64,000 nt of DNA from Bordetella genomosp. 11 (GTDB lineage: Bacteria > Pseudomonadota > Gammaproteobacteria > Burkholderiales > Burkholderiaceae_B), in NCBI RefSeq assembly GCF_002261215.1, contig NZ_NEVS01000004.1, positions 3,410,001 to 3,474,000 of the forward strand, written 5' to 3'. A program made the position numbers and the translations under genes. How positions within the stretch are numbered: the first letter of the stretch is position 1; each line of letters starts with the position of its first letter. Positions 9,481 through 16,123 of this stretch are shown piece after piece. Under the pieces are notes generated by a model. That model was given only the letters and a program-made list of their open reading frames with translations. It had not been told where the DNA came from and ran no database searches.

Positions 9481-10509
9481 ATGAACGATACCCCCATGAC
9501 GCCAGAGGAGGCGCGAGAGTCCAGTCGCGCCCTGGTCGTACGCCAGATGATGCGACCGATCGCCGCCTATATGGAAGATGACGAGATCCGCGAGATCACG
9601 GTCCCGCGTCCCGGCGTGCTCTTCACCAGGCGCAAGGGAGCCTGGCATCAGCATGACGCGCCGGAACTGACGCTCGACTATCTGAAGGCGCTTACCGATG
9701 CGATGGCGAGCTTCAATCAGAAGAACTTCACGCCCATCATGTCGTTGAAGCTTCCCGACGGCGAGCGCGCCCAGGTGGCCCAACAGCCAGCCGTTCTGGA
9801 CGGCAGCTTGTCGCTGAACATCCGCAAGCACAGTTCGGTCGTCAAGACGTTGGACGAGCTCGAGGCAGAGGGGGCGCTCCTGGACTGGAAGGACGTGAGC
9901 GGCCCGCTGGAGAACGCCGCGGCGTTGAGCGATCAGGACAGGGAGCTGCTGGACCTGAAAAACAGCCGCGACACGCGCGCCTTCCTGGAAAAGGCGGTTC
10001 TTTATTGCCGCAACATGATCATCGGCGGCAAGACCGGATCGGGCAAGACGACGTTCGCCCGCAGCCTGATCGAATGCGTGCCCACGCACGAGCGGATCAT
10101 CACCATCGAGGACGTGCACGAGCTCTTCCTGCCGCGTCATCCGAACCGCGTGCACATGCTCTACGGCGCCGACGAAGGACAGATCTCGGCGACCGATTGC
10201 ATCGCTGCCTGCATGCGCAGCTCGCCTGATCGGATTTTCCTTTCCGAACTGCGCGGCTCGGAGGCCTGGGAATACCTCACGGCACTCAATACCGGACACC
10301 CTGGCTCCGTGACCACCACGCATGCCAATAGCGCGCGCGACAACTTCGATCGGGTCGCGCTGCTGGTCAAGCAGTCCACCGCGGGCAATCAGATCGACAT
10401 CGATACGATCCGTCGATTTCTCTACAAGACGCTGGACATCTCGCTCTACTTCGCCCACTACAAGCTGGTCGAGGTCTATTTCAACCCTGGACGAGCACTG
10501 CTCGCCTGA
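9481..10509 (+). CDS. virB11: Type IV secretion ATPase VirB11
   Basis: Hexameric traffic ATPase at the cytoplasmic base of the pore. Visible motifs: Walker A GGKTGSGKTT at about residues 180-190, the Asp box TIEDVHELF, Walker B RIFLSELRGSEAW and the His box TGHPGSVTTTHANS. Length (342 residues) is usual for the family. The frame is open upstream to 9418, but the ATG at 9481 gives the expected N-terminus; its ribosome binding site is weak. It follows a terminator, unlike the tight spacing of the earlier virB genes. Confidence 0.93.
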   Translation: MNDTPMTPEEARESSRALVVRQMMRPIAAYMEDDEIREITVPRPGVLFTRRKGAWHQHDAPELTLDYLKALTDAMASFNQKNFTPIMSLKLPDGERAQVAQQPAVLDGSLSLNIRKHSSVVKTLDELEAEGALLDWKDVSGPLENAAALSDQDRELLDLKNSRDTRAFLEKAVLYCRNMIIGGKTGSGKTTFARSLIECVPTHERIITIEDVHELFLPRHPNRVHMLYGADEGQISATDCIAACMRSSPDRIFLSELRGSEAWEYLTALNTGHPGSVTTTHANSARDNFDRVALLVKQSTAGNQIDIDTIRRFLYKTLDISLYFAHYKLVEVYFNPGRALLA

Positions 10510-10528
10510 CATCGATGTGGAGCCCCCC

Positions 10529-10801
10529 ATGAGCTCTGGCGCACGACGCTACCGGTCGCGCAATACGCGCGTGAGCGACGCTTACAAGATCATGCAGCAA
10601 GTCTACGAACGCTGCCAGGCCGCGGGCGAGTCCCCGCAGACGACGCACCTGGCCATCCAGGCGGCATACCCCTGGGGCGAGCGGCGCCGCTGGCCTTACA
10701 AGGCGTGGCTCATCGCACGCCGCGAGTTCTACGAGGCGCATGGCCTGCCGCTGCGGGAGCGTCGCCCCATCGCCGAGGTCATCGAGGAGATTGCTTCGTG
10801 A
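10529..10801 (+). CDS. Small hypothetical protein downstream of virB11
   Basis: 90 residues, basic, starting at an ATG after GTGGAGCCCCCC, 19 bp after the virB11 stop. The sequence is rich in arginine and aromatic residues (RRYRSRNTRVSDAYKIMQQVYERC, RRRWPYKAWLIARREFYE) and probably helical; DNA or RNA binding is possible. The frame is open further upstream inside virB11, but that part is the shadow of virB11. No family recognised. Confidence 0.6.
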   Translation: MSSGARRYRSRNTRVSDAYKIMQQVYERCQAAGESPQTTHLAIQAAYPWGERRRWPYKAWLIARREFYEAHGLPLRERRPIAEVIEEIAS

Positions 10802-10870
10802 CCGGCCGGCCCTGCCGGGCCGTTCGGCAACACCGTTTACCCGGTAAAAGAATTCCACACGAGGGACGCT

Positions 10871-11917
10871 ATGAGCGTTGACGCTTCCAAATGGGCCACA
10901 CGGGCAGACGTCCAGAAGTCATCGTCCAAGACCGTCCTGATGAGCCTGGCGCACCTGGTGCGCTATGACGCCTCCGACTGGACGGCCTTCGCGTCGATCG
11001 AGTACCTGGCCAAGGTTACTCACCTGAACCGCAAAACGGTCATTGAGGCACTCGGGCGACTGCGCGAGTTGGGCGCGATCGTGGATACCGGCCTGCGTGC
11101 CGGCAGCAACCGAAGCTGCGTCGTCTACCGGCTATGCCCGAATGCCGTGCCCACCATCGATTTCGGGGCAGCGCCCAGCTATGCTGGAGGCCACCTGCAG
11201 GGCCATGCGAACCAGGGCGGTCTCGACCTGGCCGGGGACGACGATTGCGGCGACGTTGGAGAAGGTGGCCAGGCCGCCGACGCGGCGGAAGGTACGCTGC
11301 CGTCACAGCCGGCGCCTCTGGCCGACCTCGTGGCTTACGGCGAAGAATCCGCCGAGATCTGCGATACGCCGGCGTATTCGGCCACAGGGCATGTGCCTCT
11401 CACCGCAGTCGACGAGTTCGTCGGCGCCAGTCACGTCACATCGTCCAATATCACCACGGGCACGACGAGCGACACTAACGCTTTCCGGGCAACAGCGCAG
11501 GCCCACCCCAGACGTCAGGCCCGGCACCCTCCACGGGCGTCGCCGGACGAGCCCGCCGGCGCTGGCGCCACACGACTGCCGCAGGGCTGGACGCTTCCCG
11601 ACCGATGGCGCGCCTGGACGTGCCGCGAACGGCCGCATTGGAGCGACGAGAAGATCGACGCCATTGCCGCGACGTTCAGCGCGTATTGGCGCACCAAGGC
11701 TGGCCAGGACGGTTTCTCGGCGAACTGGTTCGAGTCCTGGCGGCTGTGGGTCTTCCGGGAACGGGGCGAGGCCAGGCAAGGCTGCACACCCTGGCACGGC
11801 AGTTGGAGCGGGATCGTGGCCAAGGGGCGTTCGCTGGGACTGCACCAGGAGCCTGATGAGCCCGCCCCGAATTTCCGGGCGCGCGTACTTCGCGCGGCGG
11901 AGTTGCCACCGAGCTGA
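10871..11917 (+). CDS. Winged-helix replication-type protein (putative plasmid Rep)
   Basis: 348 residues. Residues about 15-85 form a winged helix-turn-helix of the kind seen at the N-terminus of plasmid and phage replication proteins (TAFASIEYLAKVTHLNRKTVIEALGRLRELGAIVDTG). A low-complexity, alanine-rich linker follows, then a C-terminal unit with AYWRTKAGQDGFSANWFESWRLWV, resembling the primosomal DnaT-like domain of phage replication proteins. The start is an ATG 8 bases after ACGAGGGACGCT. Directly behind the gene lie tandem 22-23 bp repeats that could be its binding sites. I infer an initiator of a former or present replicon; a regulator is the alternative. Confidence 0.65.
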   Translation: MSVDASKWATRADVQKSSSKTVLMSLAHLVRYDASDWTAFASIEYLAKVTHLNRKTVIEALGRLRELGAIVDTGLRAGSNRSCVVYRLCPNAVPTIDFGAAPSYAGGHLQGHANQGGLDLAGDDDCGDVGEGGQAADAAEGTLPSQPAPLADLVAYGEESAEICDTPAYSATGHVPLTAVDEFVGASHVTSSNITTGTTSDTNAFRATAQAHPRRQARHPPRASPDEPAGAGATRLPQGWTLPDRWRAWTCRERPHWSDEKIDAIAATFSAYWRTKAGQDGFSANWFESWRLWVFRERGEARQGCTPWHGSWSGIVAKGRSLGLHQEPDEPAPNFRARVLRAAELPPS

Positions 11918-11974
11918 GGGTTATCCACACCTACTCCGACGCTTGGCCCGATTATGGGCCTGTACCGAAATCGG

Positions 11975-12063
11975 GCCTGGCCCGGTTTTCCTCTGCGCCC
12001 AGCCCGTTTTTTCCAATCGCCTGGCCCGAAAACGGCTCGCCGCCTGGCCCGAAAACGGGACCC
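11975..12063. repeat. Tandem iteron-like repeats, candidate oriV
   Basis: Four units begin at 11975, 11997, 12019 and 12042, a 22-23 bp period. Two share the exact 17-mer GCCTGGCCCGAAAACGG (12019 and 12042); the first two have the related GCCTGGCCCGGTTTTCC and GCCCAGCCCGTTTTTTCC. A looser copy starts at 11941. An AT-rich segment with repeated TATAGG follows at 12063-12080. Helical-turn spacing next to a putative initiator gene is what iteron origins look like. Confidence 0.6.
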
Positions 12064-12099
12064 TATAGGTTTTTATAGGTTAAAGGGTTTGAGAGAGGG

Positions 12100-12425
12100 T
12101 CGCGCGCGAGGCGCCGGCCGAAAACCGAAGGCCGATCCGCCTACCCTCCGGTCGCTGCGCTCCCTTCGCCCCGCCGCCTGCGGCGCCGGCCTGGAAACCA
12201 TAGCTGAAGTCCCCCTTCCCACCGGCGCGGTGCGCCGTCGGGCGGTGGAGAAGTAGCCCCCCAAGCGCGGGGGCATGCTGCCCCCCTGGCCGGCCGCCCT
12301 GCGGCGGCCTCGCTTCCGACCCCCCTGGGGAACCGCAAGGGTTCCCCCACGCCCGCAAGCGGGCGCGGCTCCCCCTCCCGTCAACCCCGTCAGCAGCCCG
12401 GCAAGCCTGGGCATTTCGTCATGCG
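12100..12425. other. Gene-free, hairpin-rich region before the stb-like operon
   Basis: No coding frame is credible. Several short perfect hairpins occur in series, for example GGGGGCA/TGCCCCC, GGGGAACC/GGGTTCCCC and GCCCGC/GCGGGC between 12268 and 12372. The stretch may be structured leader RNA or protein-binding DNA for the following operon. Confidence 0.4.
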
Positions 12426-12431
12426 AAACCA

Positions 12432-12884
12432 ATGAACACGACGCCTGATCCCCCAATCCCCTCGCTCGGCGACATCGAGCAGCGCCTCCGCGACCTCGGC
12501 AAAACGCAGCGGCGCGCCCAGCTGCGCGCCCTGATGCCTGCCATCGACACCTTGTCCACCCAAGGCGTCTCCTACGCTGCAATGGCTCGCCAACTGACAG
12601 ACGCTGGCCTTGCCTTGGCGCCGGAATCCCTGCGTAAAGCGCTGTACCGGTGGCGCCGTCGCAACGCCGCCGCGGCCTCCATTCCTGGATCCACCGCGCA
12701 GGCGGCGGCTTTGGCTCGCGCAGCGTCGCCTGTCCCGCCCATCCAGCCGCATAGCCCGACACCGCCTAGGTCCCATTCGCAAACCGCGCCCCACATCTCC
12801 AGCAAAGCCGACCTGGCCAGGCTGCGCGATGCGGACACCATCCCTGATCTGAACGCGCTGGCCGAACTCGGCCGGCGGAAATAG
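12432..12884 (+). CDS. Putative DNA-binding protein, stb-operon first gene
   Basis: 150 residues. The N-terminal 75 residues are helical and contain a plausible helix-turn-helix (VSYAAMARQLTDAGLALAPESLRKALYRWRRR); the rest is a proline- and serine-rich linker with a short helical tail. It is followed after 12 bp by an StbB-like ATPase, so by position it corresponds to StbA, the DNA-binding member of the IncW stbABC stability operon. Sequence similarity to StbA cannot be judged here; the role is inferred from order and the DNA-binding look. Confidence 0.55.
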   Translation: MNTTPDPPIPSLGDIEQRLRDLGKTQRRAQLRALMPAIDTLSTQGVSYAAMARQLTDAGLALAPESLRKALYRWRRRNAAAASIPGSTAQAAALARAASPVPPIQPHSPTPPRSHSQTAPHISSKADLARLRDADTIPDLNALAELGRRK

Positions 12885-12896
12885 GAGCATTCCCTC

Positions 12897-13604
12897 ATGA
12901 AAGTCGCAGTCCTGAACTACTCCGGCTCGGTCGGAAAGACCGTCATCGCCAGCCATCTTCTCGCGCCCAGGATTGCCGACGCGCAGATCATCGCGGTTGA
13001 ATCGACGAACGAGAGCGCGGCCGATCTGGGCCTGACCGTGGAGCAGCTGCGCGGCGAACAATTCGGCCGCCTGTTCCGTAAACTCCTCATGACCAGCGCC
13101 GCCATCGTCGACGTGGGCGCCTCCAACATCGAGGACTTCCTGGCCGAGCTGGTGAAGTACGACCAGGCGCATCAGGAGATCGATCATTACGTCCTGCCCG
13201 TGGTGTCCACCGGCAAGGCGCAGCGGGAAACAATCAAGACCATCCAGGCGCTGGCCGCCATCGGCGTGCCGGCGGACCGGGTGCGTCTGGTCTTCAACCG
13301 GGTCGATGCCGACGTGATCGACGAGTTCGCCGCAATGTTCGGCTACGCCCGGCAGGCCGGCGGGTTCATGGCCAACCCGGAAATCGCCGTGTTCGAGAAC
13401 GAAGTGTTCGACCTGCTGGCCAACCGGCGCACGACCATCAAGGAAGTCTTGGCTGACGGGAACGACTATCGGCAGCAGTTGCGCGAGGCCGACCGAAGCG
13501 ACACCGCGCTCATCTCCCGCCTCAGTGACCTGCATGCGCTCCAGTCGCTGGCACGGCCGGTGGACCGGCAGTTGGACCGTGCCTTCGACGCCCTCTTCGT
13601 GTAG
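12897..13604 (+). CDS. stbB: StbB-like deviant Walker ATPase
   Basis: 235 residues beginning MKVAVLNYSGSVGKTVIA, a deviant Walker A motif placed at the very N-terminus as in ParA/MinD relatives and StbB of IncW-type plasmids. Further elements are AIVDVGASNIEDFL (Walker B region) and LVFNRVD. StbB affects plasmid positioning and conjugation in R388. It lies in a three-gene plus-strand operon just before the coupling protein and relaxase genes, the same order as stbABC-oriT-trwABC, which supports the assignment. Confidence 0.7.
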   Translation: MKVAVLNYSGSVGKTVIASHLLAPRIADAQIIAVESTNESAADLGLTVEQLRGEQFGRLFRKLLMTSAAIVDVGASNIEDFLAELVKYDQAHQEIDHYVLPVVSTGKAQRETIKTIQALAAIGVPADRVRLVFNRVDADVIDEFAAMFGYARQAGGFMANPEIAVFENEVFDLLANRRTTIKEVLADGNDYRQQLREADRSDTALISRLSDLHALQSLARPVDRQLDRAFDALFV

Positions 13605-13613
13605 GGACCGTCC

Positions 13614-14003
13614 ATGCCGCCCGAGTTGAAACCCGAACTCCCGCCGCCCCGCAGCAAGCTGGAGTTGCTGTACCGGGAAATGCTGGAAAGCTGCGCGCAG
13701 GCCACCGAACGCAGCGAAGCGCTCACGGCGCGCCTGGAACAGGTTGCGCAAGCGTGCCAGAGCCTGCCGAGCGCGCTTCGCCAGGCGGCTTCGACAGCAA
13801 GCCTCCAGGTCTCCGAGCAGGCAAGTCGCGCCTTGCTGGACTCCGCGCGCACCATCGCCGCCGCTGATCGTGAGCTGCGCAAGACCGCCCATGCGATCTC
13901 GGACGGCTCTTCGCGCAATGCGTGGTTCACGGCAGGCTTGTGTGCTGCCAGCGCCTTCCTTGGGGCGGCCGTAAGCATCCTTCTGGTTTTTGTTATCAGG
14001 TAA
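13614..14003 (+). CDS. Membrane-anchored coiled-coil protein, StbC position
   Basis: 129 residues: a long helical, alanine- and glutamate-rich stretch (about residues 14-95) and one C-terminal membrane segment (AGLCAASAFLGAAVSILLVFVI). It begins 10 bp after stbB. StbC in IncW plasmids sits at this position, but I cannot confirm homology. A tail-anchored helper of the transfer machinery is plausible. Confidence 0.6.
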   Translation: MPPELKPELPPPRSKLELLYREMLESCAQATERSEALTARLEQVAQACQSLPSALRQAASTASLQVSEQASRALLDSARTIAAADRELRKTAHAISDGSSRNAWFTAGLCAASAFLGAAVSILLVFVIR

Positions 14004-14029
14004 TCCCCTCCCGCGAAACAGGTCCCCAG

Positions 14030-14206
14030 ATGAAAAAGCGCATAACACCACAGCCGCAAATCGTGATCATGCACCTCCCGATCCGGCAACACTCGCCGAG
14101 AAGAACGCCTTTTAGCGAGTTAAGAATCCAGGACGGCCTTACCCGGCAGTTGCTGATCGACGACTTACCCGCCATAACACCTCTGCGCCACATCGTCCCC
14201 TCGTGA
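14030..14206 (+). CDS. Possible 58-residue protein before the coupling-protein gene
   Basis: An ATG at 14030 opens a frame giving MKKRITPQPQIVIMHLPIRQH and ending at 14206. The position between the stb-like genes and the coupling protein is where TrwA-type accessory proteins lie, but the peptide is short and not recognisable as a ribbon-helix-helix protein. It may be spurious. Confidence 0.25.
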   Translation: MKKRITPQPQIVIMHLPIRQHSPRRTPFSELRIQDGLTRQLLIDDLPAITPLRHIVPS

Positions 14207-14398
14207 CGCCGACCGGCATGGATCAAGCTTCGGCAGTGGTACCGAACTTCAGATCCTGCGTGAGAGCCACCCTCAACATTTCTCTTTCCGTGGGTGGTCC
14301 GCCCCCTAAGTTGCCGGGTCTCGCTGGCTTAACCACAGCACAGCGATCAAAACAGCGTCCCTGTATCCGCCGTACTCAAGATCTCTTCAAGGATAGGC
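14207..14398. other. Candidate oriT region by synteny
   Basis: In IncW-type plasmids oriT lies between stbABC and the trwABC genes. Here the corresponding gap holds an inverted repeat (CCACCC near 14270, GGGTGG near 14304). I cannot identify a nic site with confidence. Confidence 0.3.
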
Positions 14399-16102
14399 AT
14401 GGCACCAGACATACGCAGGCGAATCATCAAGTTCGCCCTGATCTTTTTCCCTCTCGTGGCCTGGTTCGGTACCGCGCGCTTTCTCTCTGGGCTGACCTTC
14501 AACCAGATCGATTGGCGCGTCGTATCCGCCTGGCTCCTTGCCACGCCCCACCATTCCGGCCTCATCGCCGCGCCGATCATGGGGCTGCTCCTGGCCATCG
14601 CCCTGGCTTTCTCATTGCGTCGATACGCCAAAAGCGACGGCTACGACGGCGCGGGATACAAAAAGCACATCCGCGGCACCGAGGTCGTGCCGCTAAAGAA
14701 GCTGCGTAAGCTCTGCACCGAGCCGCGCAAGCAGCAGGTCGATATCGCAGGCGTACCGATGCCCACAAGCGTCGAAAACCTGCACTTGCTTTTGAACGGC
14801 GCGACGGGCAGCGGCAAGTCGGTGCTGCTGCGCGCGCTCGTCTTCTCCGCGCTCAAGCGCGGCGACCGGATGATCATCGTCGACCCCAATGGCGACCTCT
14901 ACAGCAAGTTCGGCCGCCCCGACGATGTGATCCTGAATCCCTACGACGCCCGCACCGAGGGCTGGTCCTTCTTCAACGAGGTCCGGGCGGACTACGACTG
15001 GAAACGCCTCGCGCTCTCCGTCGTGCCCTTGGGCGGCGACGCCAACGCCGAGGAATGGAACAGTTTTGGCCGCCTGCTCCTGAGAGAGGCAGCACGTAAG
15101 CTGTACGAGCTGGGCACGCCCGATATCCAGGAGCTCTTTCGTTGGTGCACCATCGCCTCCGACAAGGACCTGCGCACCTTCCTGAGCGGGACGCTTGCCG
15201 AATCTCTCTTCGCGGGATCGTCGGAGGCCAGCAAGGCGCTCACCAGCGCGCGATTCGTTCTCTCCAACAAGCTGTCCGAACACATGAGTATGCCTCCCGG
15301 CAAGTTCAGCGTGCGCGACTGGATGGATTCGGGCACCGGCAGCCTCTTCATCACCTGGCGCGAGGACATGAAGCACGCCATGAAACCCCTGCTTTCCGCC
15401 TGGGTCGACGTGTTCTGCTCCCACCTGCTGTCGATGCCCGAGGACCAGGCCCGGCGCTGGTGGCTCACCATCGACGAACTTGCGTCGTTGGAAAAGCTCG
15501 CCTCCCTGGAAGACTTCCTGACCAAAGGGCGAAAGAACGGCGGCCGCGCACTGGCGGGCTTGCAATCGGTCTCCCAGCTCGACGACATCTATGGCAAGCA
15601 GATGTCGCAGACGCTGCGCGCGAGTTTCCGGTCGCTGGTCGTCCTGGGCGGGTCCAAGACCGATCCGGAGACGGCAGAAGAAATGTCCAAGGCGCTCGGC
15701 GAGCATGAAGTCGCGCGCCCTGAATACACCGATAGCCGAAATCCTGGAAGCTCGCGCAGCACGTCCGAACGCCTCGTACGCTCGACCGAACGGGTCGTCA
15801 CTGCGGCTCAGATTCAGGCGCTGCCTGACCTGACGGGCTACGTCGCCTTCGCCGGCGATCGCCCCATCTCGAAATTCCTGCTCACCCCGCAGAACTTCGT
15901 CAACCGCCTTCCCGCCTTTGTCGAAGCCAGGCGCGCCGGCGCCCATCGCATGGCCAACACGCCGGGCGAAGGTCCTCGCGCCTGGAGTATCGAAGACTTC
16001 CCCGAGGATCCGACCCAATCGGCCGGGCCTGATGGCACCCGGTCCGGGGCTCCGGGCCCTGCTGGACAGGCCTCCACCCTCGCCCAAGCAGGCCACCTGT
16101 AA
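14399..16102 (+). CDS. traD: Type IV coupling protein (TrwB/TraD/VirD4 family)
   Basis: 567 residues. Two membrane segments lie near the N-terminus (FALIFFPLVAWFGTARFL and LIAAPIMGLLLAIALAFSL), followed by the RecA-like domain with Walker A GATGSGKS at about residues 134-142, DPNGDLYSKF, and Walker B WWLTIDELASL at about 353. The C-terminal tail is proline- and glycine-rich. This ATPase brings the relaxase-DNA complex to the VirB pore. RBS AAGGATAGGC precedes the ATG, and the relaxase gene starts 21 bp after the stop. Confidence 0.93.
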   Translation: MAPDIRRRIIKFALIFFPLVAWFGTARFLSGLTFNQIDWRVVSAWLLATPHHSGLIAAPIMGLLLAIALAFSLRRYAKSDGYDGAGYKKHIRGTEVVPLKKLRKLCTEPRKQQVDIAGVPMPTSVENLHLLLNGATGSGKSVLLRALVFSALKRGDRMIIVDPNGDLYSKFGRPDDVILNPYDARTEGWSFFNEVRADYDWKRLALSVVPLGGDANAEEWNSFGRLLLREAARKLYELGTPDIQELFRWCTIASDKDLRTFLSGTLAESLFAGSSEASKALTSARFVLSNKLSEHMSMPPGKFSVRDWMDSGTGSLFITWREDMKHAMKPLLSAWVDVFCSHLLSMPEDQARRWWLTIDELASLEKLASLEDFLTKGRKNGGRALAGLQSVSQLDDIYGKQMSQTLRASFRSLVVLGGSKTDPETAEEMSKALGEHEVARPEYTDSRNPGSSRSTSERLVRSTERVVTAAQIQALPDLTGYVAFAGDRPISKFLLTPQNFVNRLPAFVEARRAGAHRMANTPGEGPRAWSIEDFPEDPTQSAGPDGTRSGAPGPAGQASTLAQAGHL

Positions 16103-16123
16103 CGTTCACCACCTGAGGCACGC

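Noticed and set aside
12390..14051. A 553-residue minus-strand open frame opposite the stb-like operon
   Set aside because: The plus strand carries a clear StbB ATPase and neighbours with proper starts; the minus frame is a GC-rich shadow.
14207..14398. Assigning a nic site at the CGTCCCTGTATCC sequence near 14356
   Set aside because: Only a loose likeness to the TrwC nic site; the base pattern is too weak to call, so only a candidate region is given.
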